From NCBI GenBank assembly GCA_017427545.1, contig JAFRSO010000076.1:26782-90781 (forward strand): a DNA stretch of 64,000 nt, given 5' to 3'. Source of the DNA: Selenomonadaceae bacterium. GTDB taxonomy: Bacteria > Bacillota > Negativicutes > Selenomonadales > Selenomonadaceae. The notes beneath the pieces are model-generated. The model did not search any database, had not been told where the DNA came from, and worked only from the letters and a program-made list of their open reading frames with translations. Position 1 is the stretch's first letter. Every line of letters starts with the position of its first letter. This document shows positions 1-9,224 of the stretch, in pieces. Position numbers and translations under genes: made by a program.

Positions 1-1106
1 TAATCGGCGCGGCGGTCGGCTACAACTTTTACAACGAGAAAATTGTTGCCGAGACTACGAAAACTTATGAGACAGAAAAAGTTGTGCGCATGGACTTGAC
101 TAAAACCGTTTCGGCGACGGGCACGATTCAGCCTCGCGACAGCGTTGAAGTCAGCGGCAAAGTTACTGCTCGAATTCAAGAAATTTTGGTTGAGGAAAAT
201 GATCACGTCACGGAAGGTCAAATCGTGGCGATTCTCGACGGCAAGGATTATCAGGCGCAACTCGATCAGGCGAATTTTACGTTGACGAACGCTAAGCAAA
301 AACTTACGCGGACGGAACGACTTTATCAAATCGGCGCAAAGTCTTTGGAGGAATTGCAGGACGCGCAGTACGAATACGACCGTGCGAAATCTGCGGTGGA
401 TCTTGCCGAAGATAACGTCAATCAAACCGTGATAACTGCCCCGATGGACGGCGTGGTTGTCGGTGAGCCGAAGACGCCCGGTACAATGGCGGTTCAAGGT
501 TCGACAAATCCGACAGTCATCATGCGCATTGCCGACTTGAGTGAAAAGCTTGTCAAGGCGAAAGTTGATGAGACAGATATTGGAAGTGTCAGGGTTGGTG
601 AGCGGGCGACGTTCACGGTTGACGCTTATCCCGACAAAACTTTTCGCGCGGAGGTTATGAAAATTTCTCAAACCGATACCGCAAATTCATGGGACACGAA
701 TTCTACGACGACGAGTTCATCAAACTCAAGCAACGCCGTAATTTATTATTACGTGACGTTCAGTGCTCCCGACGAAGAAAATCTTTTGCTGCCCGCCATG
801 ACTGCGCGATTGGACATCATTACCGGTCAAGTTCAAGACGCGCTGTGTGTGCCGATTGACGCGCTCAAAACTGACGCTCAAGGTTCCTACGTCGAACGAA
901 TCACTAAGGACGCTCAAGGTAAAGACGTTGCCGAAAAAGTTTACATAACGGTCGGGCTTTACGGTGAGGAATTTGTCGAGGTCACGGGCGGCAATTTAAA
1001 TCCCGGCGATGACGTTTCCACGACCTATGAGGCCGCTGAAAAGAAACCTGCTACTCAAGGCGGTATGATGGGTGGCGGAAGGCGCATGGGGCCTCCTCCA
1101 ATGTAA
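1..1106 (+). CDS. Periplasmic adaptor subunit, MacA/HlyD type (5' end cut by window)
   Basis: Membrane-fusion protein that would link an inner-membrane exporter to an outer-membrane channel. The frame is open from base 3, so the start lies outside; the first codons (IGAAVGYNFYNEK) look like the end of an N-terminal membrane anchor. Two lipoyl-like half motifs are visible (VSGKVTARIQEILVEEND and APMDGVVVGEPKTPG), separated by an alpha-hairpin (LDQANFTLTNAKQKLTRTERL), then a beta-barrel region and a Gly/Met/Pro-rich tail (GGMMGGGRRMGPPPM). The single short hairpin and N-terminal anchor favour a MacA-like partner of an ABC exporter over an RND adaptor; the partner genes would lie to the left, outside the window. 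The stop overlaps nothing real, but the next gene begins 5 bases later, so the two may be co-transcribed. Confidence 0.85.
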   Translation, partial: IGAAVGYNFYNEKIVAETTKTYETEKVVRMDLTKTVSATGTIQPRDSVEVSGKVTARIQEILVEENDHVTEGQIVAILDGKDYQAQLDQANFTLTNAKQKLTRTERLYQIGAKSLEELQDAQYEYDRAKSAVDLAEDNVNQTVITAPMDGVVVGEPKTPGTMAVQGSTNPTVIMRIADLSEKLVKAKVDETDIGSVRVGERATFTVDAYPDKTFRAEVMKISQTDTANSWDTNSTTTSSSNSSNAVIYYYVTFSAPDEENLLLPAMTARLDIITGQVQDALCVPIDALKTDAQGSYVERITKDAQGKDVAEKVYITVGLYGEEFVEVTGGNLNPGDDVSTTYEAAEKKPATQGGMMGGGRRMGPPPM

Positions 1107-1110
1107 GGGC

Positions 1111-2496
1111 GTGAAAATTTTGTTGAGTACAAGGCGGCTCCTGCGAGTCCGATTATTTTTGGAAGGCGCAGCAGTCGGAATTTTTACGGGCGTAATTGTT
1201 GCGGCTTTGAGATTTTTATTGGACGAGGCGGACATTTATCGCCCGATAATTTTTTCATACGTCGACAGCTGGGGAAGATTTTTTTTGGCAATCGGCGTGA
1301 TGATTTTGCTTGCAATGATTTTGTCGCGGGCAGTGAATTTCGACGCACAAGTTGCGGGCAGCGGCATACCTCAACTGAAAGGAATTTTGCAGGGGCGCGC
1401 TAAAATGGTTAAGCCGTTCAGATTGTTGGCGGTGAAATTTTTCGCAACGGTAATGGCAATCGGCGCGGGCATGAGTTTGGGTAGAGCGGGAATCAGCGTA
1501 CAATTCGGCGCGGCAATCGGAAATTTTTTCTCGAAGATAATTTACCCGAAGAATCATCATCACGAGGCGGTTGAGGGAAATTTTTTGCTGACAGCGGGAG
1601 CCGGTGCAGGTTTGGCAGCAATATTCAACGCGCCGCTTGCAGGAGTGATTTTCTGCATTGAGGAACTTCGCAAAAGATTTTCGCAAGAAATTTTAATCGC
1701 GGCAGTGACGGCGGCAATCATGGCGTCATTCGTCGTGAAAATGGTATTCGGCGTGCGGCCGGTCTTCGAGACAATCACAGCGACGCCGCTCAACATTCCA
1801 ATCGTAACAACCATGCCGACATTGGAAATGATTATAAGTTTATCGGAAGCTCCGCTGAAATTCGCCGCGTTATTCCTATTGCTCGGAGTACTTTGCGGGG
1901 GATTGGGCGCATTTTTCTCGAAGGCGTTAATTTTCGCGCTCAACACTTACGACCGATTGAAAATTTTCGGCGTGAAAAAATTCGCGATACCGCTACTGCT
2001 TGCGATACCGCTCGGCGTTGAATTGCCGCAAGTACTCGGTTGCGGAAATGTTTTGGTCGACGAAATTTTAATCTCGCACGCCGCGTTGAGTATGCTGATA
2101 ATTTTAATCGCGGGAAAAATTTTATATACGCTGATTTGTTTCGGGACGAATGCACCCGGCGGATTATTTTTACCGGTACTTGTTATCGGCGCATTATTCG
2201 GAAATATTTTCGCGCGAGTCGGCAACAGCTTACATCTTTTCACGGCGGATTGGACGACGCTTTTTATAATCTTCGGCATGGCGGCATTTTTCGCGGCAGT
2301 TGTCAAAACTCCCGTAACCGGCTCGATTTTGATTATGGAGCTGACGGGGCAATTTGAACACCTCGTCGGCTTGATAGTCGTTTCGGGCACGGCGTTTTTA
2401 ATTTCGGATTTATGCGGCGGCGAACCGATTTTTTCGGCACTGCTTGAACGTTCGCAAAATAAAAAAATCGCCGAGCATTTTCAGCCCGACGATTAA
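1111..2496 (+). CDS. ClC-family chloride channel/transporter lacking the gating glutamate
   Basis: Polytopic membrane protein of about 461 residues with the ClC signatures GSGIPQ (residues 83-88), IEE after the first half, and GGLFLPVL in the second half. No C-terminal CBS domains. The usual GREGP filter motif reads GRAGI (124-128), so the external gating glutamate is alanine. In characterised ClC exchangers, loss of this glutamate uncouples Cl-/H+ exchange; whether this native protein behaves as a channel is inference. Start chosen as GTG at 1111, just after the preceding stop; a GTG at 1072 would overlap the upstream gene by 35 bases and add residues with no family match. It converges on the efflux pump gene at 2503 with only 6 bases between stops and no visible terminator. 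Confidence 0.88.
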   Translation: MKILLSTRRLLRVRLFLEGAAVGIFTGVIVAALRFLLDEADIYRPIIFSYVDSWGRFFLAIGVMILLAMILSRAVNFDAQVAGSGIPQLKGILQGRAKMVKPFRLLAVKFFATVMAIGAGMSLGRAGISVQFGAAIGNFFSKIIYPKNHHHEAVEGNFLLTAGAGAGLAAIFNAPLAGVIFCIEELRKRFSQEILIAAVTAAIMASFVVKMVFGVRPVFETITATPLNIPIVTTMPTLEMIISLSEAPLKFAALFLLLGVLCGGLGAFFSKALIFALNTYDRLKIFGVKKFAIPLLLAIPLGVELPQVLGCGNVLVDEILISHAALSMLIILIAGKILYTLICFGTNAPGGLFLPVLVIGALFGNIFARVGNSLHLFTADWTTLFIIFGMAAFFAAVVKTPVTGSILIMELTGQFEHLVGLIVVSGTAFLISDLCGGEPIFSALLERSQNKKIAEHFQPDD

Positions 2497-2502
2497 AATT
2501 TT

Positions 2503-5500
2503 TCACATGTAATCGATTGAAGATTTCTGCTTCTCTTGCTTCATGAAACCGAGTTTCTTGGCGAACCATTCGGTTATGACGAACAGCACGGGGATAACGA
2601 AAATTCCCAACGTCGTGGCAAATAACATTCCTCCGACGACAGCCACGCCCATTCCGTTACGAGCCGCCGAACCTGCACCCGTCGCCACTGCCAACGGTAA
2701 GCAGCCGATTATAAATGCAAACGACGTCATCAAAATTGGGCGAAGTCGCAAGCCTGCCGCCGCGATTGCCGCCTTAACCGGTGTCATGCCTCTGTCAACG
2801 CGAACTTTTGCGAACTCGACGATTAAGATTGCATTTTTCGCCGCGAGACCAATTATCATGATTACTCCGATTTGCATATAAACCGAATCTTGCAGCCCCG
2901 CATTTTGTTGACCGTTGTTGAGCAATGCCTCAAGCCACGCCATGAAATATTCCGAGAAGACTGCTCCGAAAAGTCCTGTCGGAACGCTGAGCAAGACTGC
3001 ATACGGCACGCTCCAACTTTCATACAGCGCGGCGAGCATCAAGAATACGAATACCAATGCCAGTGCCAAGACTTGTCCCGTGGAGCTGGCAGCTTTTTTC
3101 TCTTCACGAGACTGCCCCGACCACTCGATATTGAATCCGACGCCGGCCTCCTCATTGACGATTTCCTCAATGGCATTCATCGCTTGACCGGAAGAATATC
3201 CCGCGCCCGCGTTACCCTGAATCGTCACTGCGCGAGCAGCATTGAATCTTGAAATTTGCGTCGGGCCGGTAGAAAGTTTCGGCGTGATTAAACTCATGAG
3301 CGGAACCATTTGCCCGCCCGAACCTTTTACGAAAACGAATCTTGCGCAGTCAGCCTCCGAACGATAAAGCACGTCCGATTGAAGCATAACTTTGTAAGTG
3401 CGCCCAAATTTATTGAAGTCATTGACTTGCATACCGCCGAAGTTGACTTGCAGAGCCGTGAACACGTCCGCCAAATTTACGCCGAGAAGTTTAACTTTTT
3501 CGCGGTCAATTTCATACTCGACGGTTGGCGAGGCAATGTTAAAAGTCGTGCGGACGCCTTGCATTTCGGGACGCTGATTAGCCTTGCCGACAATTTTTTT
3601 CGTCAGCGCGTCAAGTTCCTCATCCGTGTGACCTGCCATGTCTTGAAGTTGCATTGACCAGCCGCCGACGTTGCCGAGTCCGGGGAGTGCCGGCGGGTTG
3701 AAGGCGATAACCTGCGCCTCGGGAACAGTCATTGCGCCGAGCCTGAACATCGTCCTGATACACGCGTTGACGGACGCATCTTTACCGCGTTTAGTCCAAT
3801 CCTCAAGGCCGCAAACGATAATGCCCGCGCTGGGTTTCGCGCCGAATGACAGAATATCAAAGCCCGTGACCATCATGCAGTTTTTCAAGCCGGGCATTTC
3901 CTTCATAACCGCGCCGCCGAGTTTATCAATCGTCTCGACGGTGTGATTCATCGAAGTACCTTCGGGCAAGTTTATCGACGTGAAGAAATAACCTTGATCC
4001 TCTTCAGGCACGAATGTCGACGGGAGCCGCTGATAAATCATCCACGTGCAGCCGAGGATAATCACCAGGAAAATTACTGCGAGCTTGGAGCGTTTGATAA
4101 ATGCCGCGACGATTCCGACGTAAGAATTTTTCGTGCGGTCGAACCAGTTGTTGAAGCCATCAAAGAATTTATCGAAGAAGCCTTTCTTTTTATTGGGATC
4201 TTTCGGCTTGAGAATCATGGCGCAAAGTGCCGGCGTTAACGTCAATGCGACGAATGCCGACAAGCCCATTGAGATTGCGATTGTCAAGGCGAACTGTCGA
4301 TACAAAACGCCCATCATGCCGCCCAAAAATGCGACGGGTACGAACACTGCCGCCAATACAAATGCAATCGCGACGACCGGCCCTTGAACTTCGTCCATAG
4401 CGCGTTCAGTTGCGTCGACAGGTTGAAGCCCCTCTTCCATGTGGTGTTCGACGTTTTCAATGACAACTATTGCGTCGTCGACGACAAGTCCGATTGCCAA
4501 CACCATTGCGAAAAGCGTCAGCGTGTTGATTGAAAAGTCGAGGACGATAAATGCCGCGAATGTTCCGATTAATGATACCGGCACTGCCAGCAGCGGAATT
4601 AACGTTGCCCGCCAACTTTGCAGGAAGACGAAAATTACCAATACGACGAGCAGTAACGCTTCAATGAATGTGTGAGCAACCTCTTCGATTGAGGCGCGGA
4701 TATAATCTGTGCTGTCGAAAATTTCGCTGATGAAAAGATTCGGCGGGAGATTCGGGCGTTGACGTTCGATAATGTCTTGTACGCCGCGGACAGTCGTCAT
4801 AGCGTTGGCGTCGGAGGTGAGCTGAATGCCGAAACCTACAGCCGGATAGCCGTTGAACTTCGCGACGATATTATTGGCACGCTGCCCCGATTCAATTCGC
4901 GCAACATCTTTCATGTAAACGAAAGTGCCGTCACTATTCGACTTGAGGATAATATTTTCAAACTGATCAATTTCAGTGAGACGCCCCTGAACTTTGCCGG
5001 TAAATTGTTTTTCCTGACCTTGAGCGAGAGGCATTGAACCGATTGTACCTGCCGCCGCTTGAAGGTTTTGTTCATTGATGGCGGATGAAACGTCGGAGAC
5101 AGTCAAGTCATATTCGGCAAGTTTATCGGGATTGAGCCAAATGCGCATTGAATAATCCGAGCCGAAAATTTGAACATCACCGACGCCGCTGACGCGTTTA
5201 ATTTCGTCCATGAGGTAAATATCGGCGTAGTTTTTCATGAAGGCGCGGTCATATTCGCCGGTGGGAGAATACATTGACAGGAACAGTGCCATTTCATTTG
5301 ACGCCTTGCGAGTGGTGACGCCTTGACGCTGAACATCAGCAGGCAAGCTGGGACTTGCAATGGCGACGTTGTTTTGAACTTTAACGGAGTCCATATCGCC
5401 ATCTGTGCCGACTTCAAAGACGACCTGCAAGCTGTAACGCCCCGTGTCGTCGGAGTTGGAACTCATGTAGTCCATGCCGTCAGTACCGTTGACTTGCTGC

Positions 5501-5697
5501 TCAATTACCTGCGCGATTGTCTCATTGACGACGCTGGCATTTGCGCCCGTGTAAGTCGTGCTGACTGAAATTGTCGGCGGAGAGATTTGAGGATATTGCG
5601 CGATTGGAAGTTGAATTGCCGCGAGAATTCCGACGAGGGTAATTATCAAGGCAATGACTATCGCGAATATCGGTCGATGGATAAAGAATTTTGCCAA
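2503..5697 (-). CDS. RND multidrug efflux transporter, AcrB/MexB (HAE1) type
   Basis: Inner-membrane proton-driven drug pump of 1064 residues, the normal length for HAE1 pumps. The N-terminus MAKFFIHRPIFAIVIAL is the family signature. The transmembrane proton-relay residues are present: the Asp pair in IGLVVDDAIVVIENV (TM4) and the Lys in GLAAKNAILIVEFAK (TM10). Starts with TTG behind an AAGGGGG Shine-Dalgarno and overlaps nothing; it begins 12 bases after the stop of the adaptor gene, so the two form an operon. No TolC-like channel gene follows. An outer-membrane-dependent pump of this type supports a diderm host. Confidence 0.95.
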   Translation of the reverse strand: MAKFFIHRPIFAIVIALIITLVGILAAIQLPIAQYPQISPPTISVSTTYTGANASVVNETIAQVIEQQVNGTDGMDYMSSNSDDTGRYSLQVVFEVGTDGDMDSVKVQNNVAIASPSLPADVQRQGVTTRKASNEMALFLSMYSPTGEYDRAFMKNYADIYLMDEIKRVSGVGDVQIFGSDYSMRIWLNPDKLAEYDLTVSDVSSAINEQNLQAAAGTIGSMPLAQGQEKQFTGKVQGRLTEIDQFENIILKSNSDGTFVYMKDVARIESGQRANNIVAKFNGYPAVGFGIQLTSDANAMTTVRGVQDIIERQRPNLPPNLFISEIFDSTDYIRASIEEVAHTFIEALLLVVLVIFVFLQSWRATLIPLLAVPVSLIGTFAAFIVLDFSINTLTLFAMVLAIGLVVDDAIVVIENVEHHMEEGLQPVDATERAMDEVQGPVVAIAFVLAAVFVPVAFLGGMMGVLYRQFALTIAISMGLSAFVALTLTPALCAMILKPKDPNKKKGFFDKFFDGFNNWFDRTKNSYVGIVAAFIKRSKLAVIFLVIILGCTWMIYQRLPSTFVPEEDQGYFFTSINLPEGTSMNHTVETIDKLGGAVMKEMPGLKNCMMVTGFDILSFGAKPSAGIIVCGLEDWTKRGKDASVNACIRTMFRLGAMTVPEAQVIAFNPPALPGLGNVGGWSMQLQDMAGHTDEELDALTKKIVGKANQRPEMQGVRTTFNIASPTVEYEIDREKVKLLGVNLADVFTALQVNFGGMQVNDFNKFGRTYKVMLQSDVLYRSEADCARFVFVKGSGGQMVPLMSLITPKLSTGPTQISRFNAARAVTIQGNAGAGYSSGQAMNAIEEIVNEEAGVGFNIEWSGQSREEKKAASSTGQVLALALVFVFLMLAALYESWSVPYAVLLSVPTGLFGAVFSEYFMAWLEALLNNGQQNAGLQDSVYMQIGVIMIIGLAAKNAILIVEFAKVRVDRGMTPVKAAIAAAGLRLRPILMTSFAFIIGCLPLAVATGAGSAARNGMGVAVVGGMLFATTLGIFVIPVLFVITEWFAKKLGFMKQEKQKSSIDYM

Positions 5698-5709
5698 GTC
5701 GTCGCCCCC

Positions 5710-6990
5710 TTACTTACTGCGCAAATTGTCGGGAGCATTGGGATTTTTATTTGGAGCGGTGAGACCTGCGTCCGCGTTATAAGTGCTGGTGACATTCGCC
5801 AAAGTGAAGCCCATTTCGCCCGGCGTGACAGTCTTAACGTCAAGTTCGACACCTTCGCGCAGATTCGTCAAGCCTTCGACAATGACGGTATCATTTGTGT
5901 TAATGCCGCTGTTGACGACGAAATAACTGCCGACTTGATCGCCAAGCTCAACAGTTCTGGCTTCGGATTTATTTTCTGCGCCGACGACCATAACGAACGA
6001 TTTGCCCAAAAGTTGTTGAACGGCGCGTTGCGGAACTAAAATTGCGTTGGGAATAATTTCACCGGTTAATTTGATACGGGCGAACATGCCGGGCATCAAA
6101 AGTCCGCTGGGATTCGGAAAAATTGCTTTCATGATGAGTGAACCGGTACTGTTGGCAAGTTCGCGGTCAACTTCGACGATACGCCCCTCAAAAGGATATT
6201 CTTTACCGTCGGCAAGCGTTATCGTTACGTCAATCGGATTATGTTCGGATTGCATGTTCTGCACCGTCATGAAGTGCAGATAATCCGATTCACTGATTGA
6301 AAATTGCGCGAAGATTGGATCCGGCGCTCCGAGTGTTACCAAAGTCGTTTGTCCTTGAGATACGAAAGTCCCGACTGCCACATCATCAACGCCGAGTTGC
6401 CCCGACATTGGCGCGTAAATTCTCGTGTCTTCGAGATTTTCTTGCGCAGTCTTTAAAGCAGCTTGACAGGCATAAATCGCCGCCTCGTTAGCCTCGCATG
6501 TTGCCTCGTCAGCGCGAACTTTTGCCGCTTGATTCGTAACGGCCTGTTCAGCAATCGCCGCCTCACTGAACAGTTGCTCATTGCGCCGCAAGTCCGTTAA
6601 AGAATTGTTGTAAGTTGCTATCGACTGATTGAGCACAGCTTCAGCTTGAGCTAAATCGGCCTGCGCGCGAAGTACGGCGGATTGATATTGCCGCGCGTCA
6701 ATTTGATAGAGGAGCTGCCCCGCCTCAACATATTGTCCGCCGACGATATATTTTTCCACGACGTTGCCTGAAACTTTCGATTGAATTTTGACTTCCTCCG
6801 TGCCGACCAAATGCCCTGCGTATTCACTGGCCAGCGGTGTATCGCGCTGAATAACTTTCATGGCTTTGACTTGCGCTTTTTGAACTTGCGCCTGCTGTTG
6901 ACCTTTATCGCCGCCACAACCGCCGAACACTATCGAAGACGCGGTGAAAATCGCCGCTATTGTCATCAATTTGGCTCTCGATAAAACCAC
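5710..6990 (-). CDS. RND efflux periplasmic adaptor lipoprotein, AcrA/MexA type
   Basis: Adaptor for the AcrB-type pump that follows. 426 residues: basic N-terminus, hydrophobic stretch (LMTIAAIFTASSIVF) and a lipobox ending GGC at about residue 25, so probably a lipoprotein. Lipoyl halves (SKVSGNVVEKYIVGGQYVEA and APMSGQLGVDDVAVGTFV) flank a long coiled hairpin rich in Ala/Glu/Gln; a beta-barrel with the typical GLLMPGMFARIKL motif follows. GTG start at 6990 is supported by GGGAGGGG seven bases upstream. The C-terminal about 30 residues (NADAGLTAPNKNPNAPDN) are low-complexity. Confidence 0.94.
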   Translation of the reverse strand: MVLSRAKLMTIAAIFTASSIVFGGCGGDKGQQQAQVQKAQVKAMKVIQRDTPLASEYAGHLVGTEEVKIQSKVSGNVVEKYIVGGQYVEAGQLLYQIDARQYQSAVLRAQADLAQAEAVLNQSIATYNNSLTDLRRNEQLFSEAAIAEQAVTNQAAKVRADEATCEANEAAIYACQAALKTAQENLEDTRIYAPMSGQLGVDDVAVGTFVSQGQTTLVTLGAPDPIFAQFSISESDYLHFMTVQNMQSEHNPIDVTITLADGKEYPFEGRIVEVDRELANSTGSLIMKAIFPNPSGLLMPGMFARIKLTGEIIPNAILVPQRAVQQLLGKSFVMVVGAENKSEARTVELGDQVGSYFVVNSGINTNDTVIVEGLTNLREGVELDVKTVTPGEMGFTLANVTSTYNADAGLTAPNKNPNAPDNLRSK

Positions 6991-7056
6991 TTCGACCCCT
7001 CCCGTTTCTTATAAAATTACAAAAGAATTTTAAGGTTTTGTTAGCTAAATGTCAAT

Positions 7057-7085
7057 TTGAACTTACGCGAACAATGCGTTATAAT
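7057..7085 (+). promoter_or_regulatory. Sigma-70-type promoter for the folate operon
   Basis: TTGAAC (7057-7062), 17-base spacer, TATAAT (7080-7085). Transcription would begin near 7092, just before the GGGAG of the folP ribosome site, so the leader would be very short. Its position rules out translation starts upstream of about 7092. Confidence 0.7.
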
Positions 7086-7104
7086 GCGGGCGGGAGATGA
7101 TGTC

Positions 7105-7929
7105 TTGAAGAAGTTTTTTAAATTGCGCGGCAGACGAAAGCTTGAAGTCGGAGAAAAAACTTTGGTGATGGGAGTTTTGAATTTCACGCCCGATTCATTT
7201 TCGGACGGCGGGAAATATTTTAACCGTGATGCGGCGATGGCTCATGCGGCTCAAATAATTGAATACGGCGCGGATATTATTGACGTTGGCGCGGAATCTA
7301 CTCGACCGGGCGCGACGCCGATTAGTGCTGACGAGGAATTTGATCGCCTCAAAAAAATTTTGCCTGCTATAAAAAAATTCGGCGTGCCGTTTTCCGTCGA
7401 CACTTACAAACCCGAAGTTGCCGAACAAGTCCTCAAACGCGGCGCGAGTATTATTAACGACGTTCACGGTCTGGAAGATTTGCGCATGATTGACGTGGCA
7501 AAAAAATTCAACGCGCCCGTTATCGCCATGCACAACGAGAAATGTTCGGACGGCGATATTGTCGACGACGTGAAGAAATTTTTTCTTCGGACGCTGGAAA
7601 ATTGCGCGGCTCGTGACTTCGACACGAATAAAATTATTTTCGACCCCGGCATTGGTTTCGGCAAGACGACTGATGAGGATTTGACAATCTTGCGCCGCCT
7701 TGACGAGCTGAAAAATTTGGGCGGCAAGAAAATTTTTCTGATGGTCGGTGTCAGCCGCAAAAGTGTTATCGGACACGTGACGGGGCTTAAACTTGATCAA
7801 CGCGACGAGGCTACGGGCGCACTTTGCGTTCACGCGATTAATAAGGGCGTCGATATGGTGCGCGTCCACAACGTCAAGCTGGTTTCGCGAATGTGTTTGA
7901 TGACTGACAGATTGCTTAGGAGGGCATGA
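7105..7929 (+). CDS. folP: Dihydropteroate synthase
   Basis: Condenses p-aminobenzoate with 6-hydroxymethyl-dihydropterin diphosphate in folate synthesis; the sulfonamide target. About 274 residues. Signatures: MGVLNFTPDSFSDGG, the pterin-binding core GAESTRPGATPIS, SVDTYKPEVAE, IINDVHG, DPGIGFGKTTDED and the C-terminal VHNVKLVSRM. The TTG at 7105 is taken as start because GGGAG lies 8 bases upstream and a consensus promoter (TATAAT at 7080-7085) excludes the in-frame starts at 7057 and 7084. First gene of a folP-folB-folK/DHFR-ung operon. Confidence 0.95.
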   Translation: MKKFFKLRGRRKLEVGEKTLVMGVLNFTPDSFSDGGKYFNRDAAMAHAAQIIEYGADIIDVGAESTRPGATPISADEEFDRLKKILPAIKKFGVPFSVDTYKPEVAEQVLKRGASIINDVHGLEDLRMIDVAKKFNAPVIAMHNEKCSDGDIVDDVKKFFLRTLENCAARDFDTNKIIFDPGIGFGKTTDEDLTILRRLDELKNLGGKKIFLMVGVSRKSVIGHVTGLKLDQRDEATGALCVHAINKGVDMVRVHNVKLVSRMCLMTDRLLRRA

Positions 7930-7932
7930 ATT

Positions 7933-8295
7933 ATGACGGATAAAATTATCTTGAAGGGTATCGAAGTCAAAGGGCGTCATGGTTGTTCGGAGGAAGAGCG
8001 CAAGAAATTGCAGCCGTTCGTTGTCGACGTGGAACTTTACTTGGATTTGTCGCGGTCGGGAAAGTCAGACGATCTCGGAGATACGATTGATTACGTGGCA
8101 GTTCTCGACGACATCAAAAAAATTATCGGCGGGACTTCGCGCAATTTGATTGAGACCGTCGCGCAGGAAATTGCCGACTTCCTCTTGAGGCGATATTTGC
8201 TTTTGGAAGGCGTGAAAATTACACTGCATAAACCGTCGCCGCCGGTCAAAGAAAAATTTGGCGGCGCGGCAGTCGAAATTTTCCGCAGCAGATGA
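7933..8295 (+). CDS. folB: Dihydroneopterin aldolase
   Basis: Converts 7,8-dihydroneopterin to 6-hydroxymethyl-dihydropterin plus glycolaldehyde. 120 residues, normal for the family. Motifs: ILKGIEVKGRHGCSEEER (substrate-binding Glu and the GxHG region), LGDTIDYVAV, LIETVAQEIADFLL and the C-terminal VKITLHKPSPPV with the catalytic Lys/Pro pattern. AGGAGGG lies about 8 bases before ATG. Its TGA overlaps the ATG of the next gene (ATGA), indicating translational coupling. Confidence 0.95.
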   Translation: MTDKIILKGIEVKGRHGCSEEERKKLQPFVVDVELYLDLSRSGKSDDLGDTIDYVAVLDDIKKIIGGTSRNLIETVAQEIADFLLRRYLLLEGVKITLHKPSPPVKEKFGGAAVEIFRSR

Positions 8296-9224
8296 TTTGT
8301 TATATCGGACTCGGCTCCAATCTCGGCGAATCAAAACTTACACTTCGGCGGGCGATTGAACTTATAAAAAAAATTCCCGCAGTCAAACTTTTGCGGGTGT
8401 CATCATTTTACGAAACGGAGCCTTGGGGCGTCGAAGGTCAGCCGAATTACCTCAACGCCGCGATAAAAATTTCAACGGAACTTGAGCCGCTCAAACTGCT
8501 TGACGAGTTGCAGCGGATTGAATTTGAGCTGGGCAGAATTCGCCTTGAGCATTGGGGCGCGCGGACGATTGACTTGGATATTTTGCTGATTGAGGGGCGA
8601 GAAATTTTTTCGGAGCGGTTGACGGTGCCGCATAAATTTTTATTCGCGCGGGATTTTGCATTGGTGCCGCTGAAAGAAATTTTCCCGCAACTGAATTGCA
8701 AACTTCACGGCGACAAAATTATTCGCGTAGCCGGTTCGCCGATAGATTTCAAGTTCAAGCTGATTGCCTGCGTCGATAAAAATTTTGGTCTCGGCAACAA
8801 AGGCAAGCTGCTCTTCCACATTTCCGAAGACTTGAAAAATTTTCGACGACTCACGCTGGGTCACACGATAATTTTCGGGCGCAAGACACTTGAAACTTTC
8901 CCGAATCAAAATCCGCTGGACGGTCGAAGAAATATTCTATTGAGTTGCTCACATGAAAATATTTCGGGCGCGGAAGTCGTCGGCAGTATCGAGAAACTAT
9001 TTGACGTTTTGAACACGGCTGAGGATAATTTCGTCATAGGCGGCGAGCAAATTTTTAATGAACTCATTCCATATGCGGCGGAAATTTTTTTGACGGTCGT
9101 CGACGCCGAAGTTGACGCGGACGCTTACTTTCCCAACGTTGATGAATTTATTTTGGCTGAATCAAATTCATTACGCATTACGCATTGCTCATTACGCATT
9201 GCCTTCAGGAGATATACACGATGA
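8292..9224 (+). CDS. Bifunctional HPPK-dihydrofolate reductase fusion
   Basis: Two folate enzymes in one 310-residue chain. Residues 1 to about 150 are 6-hydroxymethyl-dihydropterin pyrophosphokinase: YIGLGSNLG (4-12), ETEPWG (41-46), [13 protein letters not shown] (87-99). Residues 155 to about 290 are dihydrofolate reductase: [31 protein letters not shown] (acidic active-site position), [23 protein letters not shown] and DAYFP. No separate folA is visible, so the fusion probably supplies DHFR. The extreme C-terminus is odd: residues about 293-304 are encoded by three copies of CATTACGCATT (9169-9201), an intergenic-type repeat inside the frame, before a DHFR-like ending (FRRYTR). Overlaps folB upstream and ung downstream by ATGA. 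Confidence 0.9.
   Translation: MICYIGLGSNLGESKLTLRRAIELIKKIPAVKLLRVSSFYETEPWGVEGQPNYLNAAIKISTELEPLKLLDELQRIEFELGRIRLEHWGARTIDLDILLIEGREIFSERLTVPHKFLFARDFALVPLKEIFPQLNCKLHGDKIIRVAGSPIDFKFKLIACVDKNFGLGNKGKLLFHISEDLKNFRRLTLGHTIIFGRKTLETFPNQNPLDGRRNILLSCSHENISGAEVVGSIEKLFDVLNTAEDNFVIGGEQIFNELIPYAAEIFLTVVDAEVDADAYFPNVDEFILAESNSLRITHCSLRIAFRRYTR
9169..9201 (+). repeat. Three-copy CATTACGCATT repeat inside the 3' end of the HPPK-DHFR gene
   Basis: CATTACGCATT occurs at 9169, 9176 and 9191, partly overlapping. Repeats of this style are otherwise intergenic in this window; here it is translated as [10 protein letters not shown]. Confidence 0.75.
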
